Below, in pieces: positions 1-8,722 of a stretch of DNA of 64,000 nt. The translations under genes and the position numbers were made by a program. The notes under the pieces are model-generated. The model worked only from the letters and a program-made list of their open reading frames with translations. It ran no database searches and was not told where the DNA came from. Source of the stretch: UBA3941 sp002385665 (lineage in GTDB: Bacteria > Bacillota > Clostridia > Caldicoprobacterales > UBA3941); the NCBI GenBank assembly GCA_050949255.1, contig JBMNFJ010000002.1:16409-80408 (forward strand). Direction: 5' to 3'. Position 1 is the stretch's first letter; each line of letters starts with the position of its first letter.

Positions 1-902
1 TCGGGATTTAGCCCCGACTGAAGTTCTTTTTCCCGAATCCTCTTACATAACCCGGTGTAATCGTCCCATAAGGACCTTACCCTCACCAGCAGGTTTTCTG
101 TGGGTCCGTCCTCCCATTCCCAGTCCTTGTTGTCGGCCAGCCAGGTTCTTAACTCTTGCACCCTAAGATAGTTATCATAGCTGTTTTTGACGATATCCAG
201 CTGAACAACCAAATTGTTCAGCTTATCCAAATCCTTCTTCAGGGCTTTGACCGCTTCTTCCATGTTCTTTAATTCCTGCTGCTTATCCTGATATTCCTGA
301 ACCTGTGACAGGCCTTTTTGCTTGAGTTTTCTGCCGGCTTCTATCATATTGAAATACGGTCGGAACTGTTTCACGCCTGGGTTACCCCTTTTACCCCCTA
401 TTCTGTCCCCCTCCTTGTAGAAGGCTTGTTCCAGCTGGGGTACAAGGAGCATCTCCCTAAAGCCGGCACCCAGGAGGATGGACTGAAGCCTCATCCTGTC
501 ATCGCTGGATATGGCCCGGTTTACAGCAAGCTCATCCAGGGTAATGGTAAATAACCGACCGTAGGAAAAGCTGTCCAGAGCGTATAGGTCCTTCGGACTG
601 GTTATATCCGTTTTTGTCCCGGCTATCCTCCTTAGAACTGGCTCCCCGTGGCCGTTCAGTCTCAGATTATACAGATCCCCCACGCCAAGCCTTATATCAG
701 CCTCGGCTTCATACCTGCTATTAGCCGGTGGTAAGTTCCCGTCCTTGGGAAATCCGTAGCCAAGATACCTTAAGACCTGCATTAGTGTAGATTTGCCCGC
801 CCTGTTCAGGCCGCCAATAACCACCAGTCCCGGGTCCAGTTCGTCCAGGGTCTGATTTCTGAGTATTCCAAAGTCCCCTATATAGAGCCTTTGAATCTTC
901 AT
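1..902 (-). CDS. YhaN/SbcC-like ATPase, N-terminal part (cut by window edge)
   Basis: About 300 N-terminal codons are visible and the frame is open to the left edge, so the gene is partial. It starts with ATG at 902, overlapping the preceding nuclease stop as ATGA, which suggests translational coupling. A Walker A motif, GGLNRAGKST, lies at residues 30-39 after a short beta-rich start, as in SMC/RecF-type ATPases. From about residue 200 the chain becomes a charged, Lys/Glu/Gln-rich stretch that looks like the start of a coiled coil. Pairing with an SbcD-like nuclease suggests the large subunit of a YhaO/YhaN or SbcCD-type DNA-end-processing complex (inference). The Walker B and signature motifs lie outside the window. 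Confidence 0.85.
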   Translation of the reverse strand, partial: MKIQRLYIGDFGILRNQTLDELDPGLVVIGGLNRAGKSTLMQVLRYLGYGFPKDGNLPPANSRYEAEADIRLGVGDLYNLRLNGHGEPVLRRIAGTKTDITSPKDLYALDSFSYGRLFTITLDELAVNRAISSDDRMRLQSILLGAGFREMLLVPQLEQAFYKEGDRIGGKRGNPGVKQFRPYFNMIEAGRKLKQKGLSQVQEYQDKQQELKNMEEAVKALKKDLDKLNNLVVQLDIVKNSYDNYLRVQELRTWLADNKDWEWEDGPTENLLVRVRSLWDDYTGLCKRIREKELQSGLNP

Positions 903-2224
903 GATCCTTCCCCCCTCCCGGTCAATCTCTCGGCAATGAGATACCTGGCCCTGTAAAGGATCTCCCTTAGGGAAGCATCGTCCATATGAAAGCGCAAATC
1001 GTTTTCGGTTTCATGGTCCCCATCACCCTTCCATATAATCCCCAGTTCATCCATCAGTCGCTCTCTCATATCCTCATCCTCAAGGCATTGGTCTATTATC
1101 CTGTCCACTTCCCTGAAAACAGGACTATTCTCCAATAAATCGATATAATCTATGGGCGACTGAGTTCTGATGATTATGGAATCCGTCCATAAAAAGGGGC
1201 TGGAACCTTCATACTGCTCCCTTAGGGAGTTTAAAAGAAATTCCATAGACTCCTGCTCCTGCTCCATTAATTGGCTGTGAATGGCGCCCCTTCCCCGGAT
1301 AGTCCATTCTACCACATAGCCCTCTATGGGATAGTCTTCATCGTCTCCGGTCTCCTCCAGTAACCTGTCCCCTTCCAAACAGATCCTGTCCACCAAATCC
1401 AGGAGGGTTCCCGGTACGTTTGTCGGGTCATCATCTATATTGATTTCTACCCTCTTGTATATCACCGGGGCCAGGGGGATAAATGAAGTTTGGCTTTGCC
1501 CAAAGGGATCCAGGTTTGCCAGTATACACCCGCCCCTGCCCGTTTCACCGAAATCCCTTCCCTGCGGGATTCCCGGATAGGCAATATATGGAAGGTCATC
1601 GCTGAAATCTCGATACCTATGTATGTGTCCAAGGGCCCAGTAATGGATATCCGGTATTTCCCTCAATTGGGTCAGGGAGCATGGAATATACCTGGAGGAG
1701 GGTGCCTCCAGTTGGGTATGGAGAAGGGCAATGTTCCACAGATCCCTGTCAGGTACCTTGTAATCATAGTGAATCCCCTTATCCAGGGATCCGGATTGAT
1801 AGGACTGTCCTATCACCCTTGCTATGGGATCCCCCTTTGAACCCGGAATTTCCACTATCTCCGGCCTGTCCCCGCTAAGGACCTTCACGTTGTCCGGCAC
1901 CCTGATTAGATCTTGTTTCTCCTTTAAGGGATCATGATTTCCCGCTATGACCAATACGGGGATGCCGGCTTCTTCCAGGAGCCTGCACTTTTCCGCAAAA
2001 AAGCTCATGGCCCTGACGGACCGGGCCTCCCTGTCGTAGAGATCCCCCGATATAACTACAAAATCCACACGATTTTTAATAGCGGCATGGCATACCCTGC
2101 TAAACCCTTCCATGGTGGCGGTAACAGCAGCCTGCTCCACGGCAGGGGGTAGCTTGCCCCCGCCTATATGCAACAGGCTGCCCAAGTGTATATCTGCAGT
2201 ATGGATAAACTTAATACCTACCAT
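899..2224 (-). CDS. YhaO/SbcD-like metallophosphoesterase (DNA repair exonuclease subunit)
   Basis: This 441-residue protein has the calcineurin-type nuclease motifs in order: HTADIHLGS (DxH) at residue 8 onward, GDLYD, GNHDP near residue 97 and LGHIHRY (GHxH) near residue 200. These bind the two metal ions of Mre11/SbcD-type nucleases. The remaining C-terminal half is acidic and less conserved, as in YhaO rather than classical SbcD. It overlaps the ATPase gene by 4 bases and follows the exporter gene by 9 bases, so it looks like part of one operon starting at the MarR gene. The start ATG has GGGGAGG only three bases upstream, which is rather close. Confidence 0.88.
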   Translation of the reverse strand: MVGIKFIHTADIHLGSLLHIGGGKLPPAVEQAAVTATMEGFSRVCHAAIKNRVDFVVISGDLYDREARSVRAMSFFAEKCRLLEEAGIPVLVIAGNHDPLKEKQDLIRVPDNVKVLSGDRPEIVEIPGSKGDPIARVIGQSYQSGSLDKGIHYDYKVPDRDLWNIALLHTQLEAPSSRYIPCSLTQLREIPDIHYWALGHIHRYRDFSDDLPYIAYPGIPQGRDFGETGRGGCILANLDPFGQSQTSFIPLAPVIYKRVEINIDDDPTNVPGTLLDLVDRICLEGDRLLEETGDDEDYPIEGYVVEWTIRGRGAIHSQLMEQEQESMEFLLNSLREQYEGSSPFLWTDSIIIRTQSPIDYIDLLENSPVFREVDRIIDQCLEDEDMRERLMDELGIIWKGDGDHETENDLRFHMDDASLREILYRARYLIAERLTGRGEGS

Positions 2225-2233
2225 ATTCCTCCC

Positions 2234-4036
2234 CTAGCTTACCTTATATTCCGGATCGTATTGCAACCTGTAGAGGTTGTAGTACAATCCCCTCTTGCTA
2301 AGCAGCTCCTGGTGGTTGCCCATCTCCCTTATCCTGCCCTTGTGAATGAGTATAATCTTGTCAGCATTCTGTATGGTGGACAGCCTGTGGGCTACTGCAA
2401 TGGTAGTTCGTCCCTTCATCAGGTTGATAAGGGCGTCCTGTATCAATTCCTCGGTCTCCGTGTCAACATGGGAGGTAGCCTCGTCCATTACCAGGATCTT
2501 TGGATCCCTTATCAGGGCCCTGGCAAAGGAGATCAGCTGACGCTGTCCAACGGACAGGGTGGTACCCCCTTCGCCAATCTCATGGTCATAGGCACCGTAG
2601 AGCTTGCTTATAAATTCGTGGGCGTGTACGTGCTTGGCTGCCCTCACTACCTCTTCCCTGGATATATCCGGTTCAAAGAGCTTTATATTAGTGGCAATAT
2701 CTCCGGAAAAGAGGGATACATCCTGAAGTACCAGGCCGATATTCCTCCTGAGCTTTTCCTTACCAATATCCCGGATATCCACCCCGTCTATCAGAATTTC
2801 ACCCCTTTGATGCTCATAGAAGCCGCACAGCAGGTTTATAATGCTGGTCTTACCCGCTCCTGTAGCTCCTACAAAGGCGGCGGATTCCCCGGGTTTTATC
2901 TTAAAGGATATATCCTTTAAAACCCAGTTTTCGTCTATATAGGCAAACCATACATTCTTAAATTCGATCTCGCCCACCATGTTATCGTAGTCGGGAATGG
3001 TTCCCTCTATCCGTGGTTCCACTTCCTGGTCCAGTAAATTAAATACCCGCTCTGCAGAAACGATTGAGTTTTGCAGGGTATTAAACTGTTCGGTGAGCTC
3101 TCTTATAGGCCAATAGAACCTTCCGAGATAGTCGACAAACATATACAGGGTACCAAACTCCAATGCTCCTGCCAATATGCTTCTTCCGCCATACCATAGA
3201 AGCAGGGCCATCCCCAGAGTCTCCACCACGTCCATGAAGGGCCTGAAGATGCCAAAAACCTTGACGCTCTTCATATGGGCTTCAAAGTATTCCTTGTTAA
3301 CCTTATCAAATTCCTGAGCTTTTCTATTCTGCATATTGAAGGCCTGGATAATTCCCATACCGGCTATATGCTCCGCCAGAAAAGCATTTATTTCCGCCAG
3401 CTTTGTCCTTATCCTCTGCCATACTTTCCGGGCGGTTCTCCTGAAAATAATGGTAGCAACAACTATCAAAGGCAGGACCATAAAGCTTACCATGGTCAGC
3501 CTTGAGCTCAACCTGAACATAACTATGATGATGGCTATCATCTCCACCATACTCCTGATAAAACCAACCAATACCCCGGAAAACAATTCATTAATGGTTT
3601 CGGGATCGTTGGTAACCCTTGTTACGACCCTGCCAGCTGCCATTTTATCAAAGAAGGACAGGGGCAGATGCTGAACATGGTTGAATATTTTCTCGCGGAT
3701 ATTATAGATTATCTTCTTTCCCGTCAGTTCCAGCAAATAGCGTTGAAGATATCCAAGGATGAACTCAACGATAATCAGGACAAGGAACATGATACCCAGG
3801 GTCCATATTCCCTGTCTCGCTTCCTCTACGCTCATAGTACTTTTGACGACACCGTTTATATATTTATCAATACCCACCTTGGTAAGATAAGGTCTGGCCA
3901 GGGATGCACCTGTGATAGTGAAGATCAAAAGCAGGGAAATCACAAAGTAGTGCCAATAGGGTTTGGCAAATTCCAGCATCCGCCATACCAGCTTCCTATC
4001 ATAAACCCTATCCTGGTTTTTGCCTCTGTCATCCAC
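2234..4036 (-). CDS. Heterodimeric ABC exporter, half-transporter with the canonical Walker B
   Basis: This 600-residue half-transporter has six predicted membrane segments in residues 1-330 and a C-terminal nucleotide-binding domain. Seen in the domain: Walker A GATGAGKTS, an altered signature LSVGQRQ instead of LSGGQ, Walker B ILVMDEATSHVD with the catalytic Glu, and the H-loop His in VAHRLSTI. The partner gene 29 bases upstream has a normal signature but lacks the catalytic Glu. The two proteins therefore fit a heterodimer with one degenerate ATP site, as in YheI/YheH (BmrC/BmrD) and TM287/288. The start appears to be GTG, with GGGAG ten bases upstream. The substrate is unknown; drug or lipid export is typical of the family. 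Confidence 0.9.
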   Translation of the reverse strand: MDDRGKNQDRVYDRKLVWRMLEFAKPYWHYFVISLLLIFTITGASLARPYLTKVGIDKYINGVVKSTMSVEEARQGIWTLGIMFLVLIIVEFILGYLQRYLLELTGKKIIYNIREKIFNHVQHLPLSFFDKMAAGRVVTRVTNDPETINELFSGVLVGFIRSMVEMIAIIIVMFRLSSRLTMVSFMVLPLIVVATIIFRRTARKVWQRIRTKLAEINAFLAEHIAGMGIIQAFNMQNRKAQEFDKVNKEYFEAHMKSVKVFGIFRPFMDVVETLGMALLLWYGGRSILAGALEFGTLYMFVDYLGRFYWPIRELTEQFNTLQNSIVSAERVFNLLDQEVEPRIEGTIPDYDNMVGEIEFKNVWFAYIDENWVLKDISFKIKPGESAAFVGATGAGKTSIINLLCGFYEHQRGEILIDGVDIRDIGKEKLRRNIGLVLQDVSLFSGDIATNIKLFEPDISREEVVRAAKHVHAHEFISKLYGAYDHEIGEGGTTLSVGQRQLISFARALIRDPKILVMDEATSHVDTETEELIQDALINLMKGRTTIAVAHRLSTIQNADKIILIHKGRIREMGNHQELLSKRGLYYNLYRLQYDPEYKVS

Positions 4037-4065
4037 AACAAAACATCTCCCTTCGTCTTGTCAAT

Positions 4066-5829
4066 TTAGGCAGTCTCTATCTCTTGTTCCAACAGCTGTC
4101 TCTGATATATCCTGTTGTAGTATCCATTCAGTTCCAGGAGTTCTTCATGGGAACCCCTCTCTATGATCCGACCATCGTCAAGCACGATGATCTCATCTGC
4201 ATCCTGGATGCTGGATACCCTATGGGCGATTATTATACAGGTCCTTTCCTCCATAAAGGGTTTAAGTTCATTTAGTATCTTCCGTTCCGTATCGGTATCC
4301 ACGGCGGACAAGCAGTCGTCCATGATCAGGATTTTGGGATCCCTTACAAGGGCCCTGGCAATGGATACCCTCTGCTTCTGCCCACCGGAGAGGTTTACCC
4401 CTCTTTCTCCCAGAATGGTATCATATTGGTCCGGAAGCTCCATTATGCTCTCATCGATCTGGCTGATGGAAGCCGCCCTACGGATCTCCTCCAAAGTCGG
4501 CTCTTCGGGCATAAAACCGATATTGTTCCTGATTGTGGATGAAAACAGGAAGTTATCCTGGGGTATATACCCTATGTTATCCCTAAGCCTTTTCAGTGAT
4601 GTCTTGGTGATGTCTACCCCGTCGATTAACAACTGGCCCTCTTCCAGGGGATCGTAGAGCCTCAATATCAGGTTTGCGATTGTGGATTTACCGCTGCCAA
4701 CCTTGCCGATTATCCCAAGGGTCTTACCGGGCTCTATGGTCAGATTTATATTTTCAAGCACATTTGGCCCTTTTTTGTCGTAGGCGAAGGTGAGGTTCCT
4801 GAACTCGATCCTGCCATGGAAGTCCTCTGCTTGTCCCGGTCCCGGATTGTCTGGAACCGTATCAACAATATCCGGCTCTTCATTGAGCAATTCCTCAATC
4901 CTCTCCTTTGAGGCCTTGGCCCTTTGGGCAAAGTTGATAATCATGCCGATGGACATAACCGGCCGAATGATGATGCCCAGATACCCGTTAAAGGCGATAA
5001 AATCTCCCAGGCTGATCTGCTTACTTATGATGAGGTTCCCCCCATAAACAAAGGCAATCAAAAAGGACAGGGACGATATCAGGTTGATAAGGGGATAGAA
5101 TATTCCCTGAAGCCTGACAAGATCCATATTGATATCGAAGTTCTCCTGATTCACCTTTGCGAAATTTTCCTTCTCATAATCCTCCTGGACAAAGGCCTTT
5201 ACTACCCTTATCCCGGTAATATTCTCGGTTGTCTTACGGGTCAGATCGCTGAAGGATTCCTGTACCCTGCGAAACCTTCGGTTTATCATCGGTCCAAACT
5301 TTGTCATAACCAGGACCAGGAAAGGTAGTGGCAGGAAGGAATACAGGGTCAGTCTGGGATCTACATACCTGACCATTATGAAGATACTGCTGACCAGCAG
5401 AATAAGGGTATTGGTCATAAGATTAAATCCCCTGGACGTTATCATCCTGAGGGAGCCCAGGTCGTTGGTAGCCAATGCCATGAGTTCTCCCACCCTGTTT
5501 CGATGGAAAAACTTCATCGACAGCTTCAGCATATGATCGAACATTACGTTCCTGACTTCATAATCGAATCGATTGCTGGCACCTGCAACTTGTAGTCTGG
5601 ATAAGAAGTGCGATACAAAAGTCATTAATGAAATGAGAATTAATATAGCCCCATAATATAGGAGCTTTCTATCGTCCAGGCTCAGGGTTTCCAACCCGTC
5701 TACTATCTGACCCGTAATTTTGGGTACTAAAACCTGGAGTACATTAATCAATATAAGTAAGAACAGTCCTCTGACGTATCTCCATTTATGTTTTACCAGA
5801 TATCCGAATAGATTTGCTTTGTTAACCAT
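4066..5829 (-). CDS. Heterodimeric ABC exporter, half-transporter with a degenerate Walker B
   Basis: This 587-residue protein has a membrane domain followed by an ATPase domain. The ATPase domain shows Walker A GKVGSGKST, signature LSGGQKQR, Walker B ILIMDDCLSAVD and H-loop IIAHRVSSI. The residue after the Walker B Asp is Asp rather than the catalytic Glu. In family members with this change the site binds ATP but hydrolyses it poorly, and turnover falls to the site completed by the partner encoded downstream. A good ribosome binding site (GGGAGG) precedes the ATG. It follows the MarR gene by 19 bases, which suggests a MarR-controlled export operon. Confidence 0.9.
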   Translation of the reverse strand: MVNKANLFGYLVKHKWRYVRGLFLLILINVLQVLVPKITGQIVDGLETLSLDDRKLLYYGAILILISLMTFVSHFLSRLQVAGASNRFDYEVRNVMFDHMLKLSMKFFHRNRVGELMALATNDLGSLRMITSRGFNLMTNTLILLVSSIFIMVRYVDPRLTLYSFLPLPFLVLVMTKFGPMINRRFRRVQESFSDLTRKTTENITGIRVVKAFVQEDYEKENFAKVNQENFDINMDLVRLQGIFYPLINLISSLSFLIAFVYGGNLIISKQISLGDFIAFNGYLGIIIRPVMSIGMIINFAQRAKASKERIEELLNEEPDIVDTVPDNPGPGQAEDFHGRIEFRNLTFAYDKKGPNVLENINLTIEPGKTLGIIGKVGSGKSTIANLILRLYDPLEEGQLLIDGVDITKTSLKRLRDNIGYIPQDNFLFSSTIRNNIGFMPEEPTLEEIRRAASISQIDESIMELPDQYDTILGERGVNLSGGQKQRVSIARALVRDPKILIMDDCLSAVDTDTERKILNELKPFMEERTCIIIAHRVSSIQDADEIIVLDDGRIIERGSHEELLELNGYYNRIYQRQLLEQEIETA

Positions 5830-5848
5830 AGCTATCCCTCCCGGTCCG

Positions 5849-6271
5849 TCATCTTACTTTATCTAGAAATATGGCGACTACATCCAAGAATTTCTCCATC
5901 TCCTCCTCCGTTAATGATTGATAGAGTCCGTTTAGAAAATTATTGTGATTTTCTATGGTCTTTTGCCTTATATTGATTCCCTCCTTCGTTAGCCTGACTC
6001 TTATTACCCTGCGGTCCTTTTCATCGGATACCCTTTCGGCTATGCCTCTTTCCTCCAAGAAATCCACTACCGGCGTAACATTGCTGATTTTTCTATGTAC
6101 TCGTGTACTGATTTCCGATACTGTCAAACTCTCCCCCGGCTCCAGTGCCTTCATAATTGAATATTGATTCCATGCAAACCCCAGGCTCGACAGATTACAC
6201 CTGGATTTGCCTATAACCCTCCAGCTCAATTCCATCAGCTTTTTATGACATTCTATATATCTATCCTCCAT
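5849..6271 (-). CDS. MarR-family transcriptional regulator
   Basis: This 140-residue protein has the MarR winged-helix layout. Helices at residues 50-75 (TVSEISTRVHRKISNVTPVV) form the recognition part, and the wing is EKDRRVIRVRLTKEG. It is the first gene of the operon with the two exporter genes. Its own promoter carries a palindrome between the -35 and -10 boxes, so autorepression relieved by a small ligand is the likely mode (inference). AAAGGAG precedes the ATG at 6271. The ligand cannot be told from sequence. Confidence 0.9.
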   Translation of the reverse strand: MEDRYIECHKKLMELSWRVIGKSRCNLSSLGFAWNQYSIMKALEPGESLTVSEISTRVHRKISNVTPVVDFLEERGIAERVSDEKDRRVIRVRLTKEGINIRQKTIENHNNFLNGLYQSLTEEEMEKFLDVVAIFLDKVR

Positions 6272-6384
6272 TTCCTTCTCCTTTCATATATCATAAGCCT
6301 GGGATCTTCAAAAATGTGATGGTCAAAACCCCCGGCTGTTCCGGTCTGATTACTTATAACCAATCATATTTATAAACCATAATA

Positions 6385-6413
6385 ATTATAAACTATAAGT
6401 TTATTTATGGCAA
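6385..6413 (-). promoter_or_regulatory. Promoter of the MarR-exporter operon with candidate operator
   Basis: Read on the minus strand, TTGCCA (6413-6408) and TATAAT (6390-6385) are separated by 17 bases. The spacer holds the palindrome AAACTATAAGTTT (6390-6402), well placed for MarR binding. The leader to the ATG is about 105 bases. Confidence 0.7.
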
Positions 6414-6550
6414 TAGCTGCCCCTTTTACTCTTTCTTATTGACATTAAATTCCTGAGTATTATAATTATATATGTCAGGTAAAGACTTTTCATTGCAAAA
6501 TCAGTAATATCTACTGATTTTGTGTTTAAATAGGGAGTTTTTCGTAGCAT

Positions 6551-6775
6551 TATGCCTTATTCTGGTCTGATATATATAGGTAATGGCTATTGATCGCTCT
6601 TTAACTTTGTAAGAGTGACGTCATCGTTGAAGTTTCAAAAAATCTATTTTAGCTTTTATATAACCAACGCTTATGGTAATGTGTTTTTTGAAACTTCTCT
6701 CCTTCCGACATCGATTTGGTGAAAACTAAGGCTTATCAATAGCTCATTACACTTGTTAAGCAGTAGACAACGAAT
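6551..6775 (+). repeat. Interspersed element, copy A (with a foreign internal segment)
   Basis: The inner left repeat GGTAATGGCTATTGA starts at 6579 and the inner right repeat TCAATAGCTCATTAC lies near 6736-6751. The outer ends are degenerate. Unlike copies B and C, the interior has a perfect 14-base inverted repeat, GAAGTTTCAAAAAA, at 6629-6642 and 6684-6697. It keeps the half-arm CGACATCGATTTGG...GAAAACTAAGGCTTAT also found in B. The element lies between the divergent MarR and zinc-importer genes and holds no plausible reading frame. Confidence 0.75.
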
Positions 6776-6795
6776 ACTTATTACTTCATTGTTTA

Positions 6796-6846
6796 GAAGG
6801 ATGGTCAATTCTGGCAGCTTTCGAATTACTCCAGAAATCCATCCTC
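6796..6846. other. Inverted repeat upstream of the metal importer
   Basis: GGATGG and TTCTGG on the left pair with CCAGAA and CCATCC on the right across a short centre. There is no U-run, so this is not an ordinary terminator. It lies about 95 bases before the lipoprotein start and could be a leader structure or a protein-binding site. I found no convincing Zur or MntR box. Confidence 0.35.
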
Positions 6847-6941
6847 CCTGGTGACAGTAATATTATAGTAGATTACGTAACTTATAGCTAAATGAATGGT
6901 TTGTAGATTGCAAACCCGAATAATGAGTAAAAGGAGATAAT

Positions 6942-7811
6942 ATGAGATCAAAATCCGTATTGATAATAACCCTAATGTTGATTATAACCTTACTAAGCGC
7001 ATGTAACCAGTCCGGACCCGAGTCCAGCGACAAGCCCACCATAGCGGTATCCATCGTGCCCCAAGCAACTTTCGTCAAGGAGGTCGCCGGTGATCTGGTT
7101 GAGGTAATCACCATGATACCACCGGGAAGCAGCCCGGAAACCTACTCCCCATCTCCCAAACAGCTTGAATCCTTCTCCAGGGCATCAATCTACTTTTCAA
7201 TAGGTGTCCCCTCGGAAACAGCCAATATACTACCAAGGGTAACGGACCTCAATCCCGATATGAAAATTGTAGACCTTGCAAAACATGTTTCGGAAATATA
7301 CCCTGATATTGAGATCGCCCCCGGTGAAAGGGATCCCCATATATGGCTTTCACCTAAAAGGGTAAAGGTTATGATAGATGTAATTACAGATGAACTATCT
7401 GCGCTGGATCCAACAAACGAGGAATTATACATTGAGAATGCGGAAAGATACAAAAAGCAGCTGGATGGTGTGGATGAAAAAATAAGGGAATCATTAAGTG
7501 GCCTTAGCTCTAAAATGTTTATTGCTTATCACCCCGCCTTTGGCTATTTTGCCGATGACTATGGACTTCATATGATAGCCCTTGAAGAGGAGGGAAAGGA
7601 AGCCGCTCCACAAACCTTTAAGGAAATTGTCGATCTGGCAAAGGAGAATGATATAAAGGTCATTTTCTATCAGGCGGAGGTAGACAGCCGTCAATCCGAA
7701 GCCTTTGCCGAGGAAATCGGGGGTAGAACGGAGCAGATAGCCCCCCTGGCCCCGGACTATATAGAAAACCTGGAAAAGATGGCGGACACCTTTGCAAAGG
7801 TGCTGAAGTGA
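6942..7811 (+). CDS. Zinc/manganese ABC importer substrate-binding lipoprotein (ZnuA/TroA family)
   Basis: This 289-residue protein begins with a lipoprotein signal: a basic start, a hydrophobic run and the lipobox LLSAC with Cys at residue 21. The cluster A-I fold is indicated by IAVSIVPQATFVKEVAGD, a metal ligand in DPHIWLSP (His about residue 130), AYHPAFGYFADDYG with a second His, and a C-terminal YQAEVDSRQSE segment. A long His-rich loop typical of zinc-specific ZnuA is absent, so zinc versus manganese remains open. AAGGAG lies just before the ATG. ATPase and permease genes follow on the same strand. Confidence 0.9.
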   Translation: MRSKSVLIITLMLIITLLSACNQSGPESSDKPTIAVSIVPQATFVKEVAGDLVEVITMIPPGSSPETYSPSPKQLESFSRASIYFSIGVPSETANILPRVTDLNPDMKIVDLAKHVSEIYPDIEIAPGERDPHIWLSPKRVKVMIDVITDELSALDPTNEELYIENAERYKKQLDGVDEKIRESLSGLSSKMFIAYHPAFGYFADDYGLHMIALEEEGKEAAPQTFKEIVDLAKENDIKVIFYQAEVDSRQSEAFAEEIGGRTEQIAPLAPDYIENLEKMADTFAKVLK

Positions 7812-7879
7812 TCAGTACAGTTTCCGCTTATCAATGGTTCCTTGCCTTTTTAGGCAGAAGGGGTAAATAAGGTGATGAT

Positions 7880-8722
7880 ATGAATAGTAATACAAAAGAA
7901 ATCGGTAAAATTGGTTTGTATGAAGATGATTCTGACGCAATTGAAAACGCTATAGAAGTGGATAACCTTACGGTATACTACCAACGGGTCTGTGCTCTGT
8001 CCAATGTAAGTCTGCGGGTCAAGGACAGGGAATTCCTGGGCATTATCGGTCCCAACGGGGGAGGTAAAAGTACCCTCCTAAAAGCTATTTTGGGATTGGT
8101 TACCCCCTATTCAGGAGATATACGGATATTCGGGAAGAGCCCGAAAAAAGCTCACGGGATTATGGGCTATGTCCCCCAATTCACCAGCTTTCACCGGGAT
8201 TTTCCCATAAGTGTGGAAGAAACTGTTTTAATGGGGAGATTGTCGGGCAAGATCCCCATGTTTCATAAGTACACCAAGGAAGATATAGATATAACCCATA
8301 CCCTGATGGAAAAGCTTGAAATCTACCACCTGAGAAACAGGCAAATCGGCCAATTGTCGGGAGGCCAGTTCCAGAGAGCACTTATCGCCAGGGCCCTGAC
8401 CACCAGGCCCAGGATACTCCTCTTGGACGAGCCTACCGCCAGCCTGGATACCGAGGCAAAATCCCATATATACTCTATATTGGTGGAACTAAACCAGGAC
8501 ATGACCATCATCATGGTTACCCACGACATGGGAGCCATATCCACCCATGTGGAATCTCTGGCCTGCCTTAACAGGGAATTATTCTATCATGGCCGCTCTG
8601 AACTATCAGAAGATCTTATAAATGCCATCCATGGTTGTCCGGTAGATATCATAGCCCATGGGACAATTCCCCATAGAGTCTTAAGAGAACACCATGGAAA
8701 TGGAGGGACCAGTCATGATTGA
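7880..8722 (+). CDS. Zinc/manganese ABC importer ATP-binding protein (ZnuC-like)
   Basis: This 280-residue cytoplasmic ATPase has Walker A GPNGGGKST, a Q-loop in GYVPQF, signature LSGGQFQR, Walker B ILLLDEPTASLD and switch His in VTHDMG. About 27 residues precede the usual family start, which begins near AIEVDNLTVYY. It would energise import with the neighbouring lipoprotein and permease. Its stop overlaps the permease start region, consistent with one operon. Confidence 0.92.
   Translation: MNSNTKEIGKIGLYEDDSDAIENAIEVDNLTVYYQRVCALSNVSLRVKDREFLGIIGPNGGGKSTLLKAILGLVTPYSGDIRIFGKSPKKAHGIMGYVPQFTSFHRDFPISVEETVLMGRLSGKIPMFHKYTKEDIDITHTLMEKLEIYHLRNRQIGQLSGGQFQRALIARALTTRPRILLLDEPTASLDTEAKSHIYSILVELNQDMTIIMVTHDMGAISTHVESLACLNRELFYHGRSELSEDLINAIHGCPVDIIAHGTIPHRVLREHHGNGGTSHD

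Noticed and set aside
6842..6941. Zur or MntR box before the metal importer
   Set aside because: GATTACGTAAC is weakly palindromic but does not match the known box well enough.
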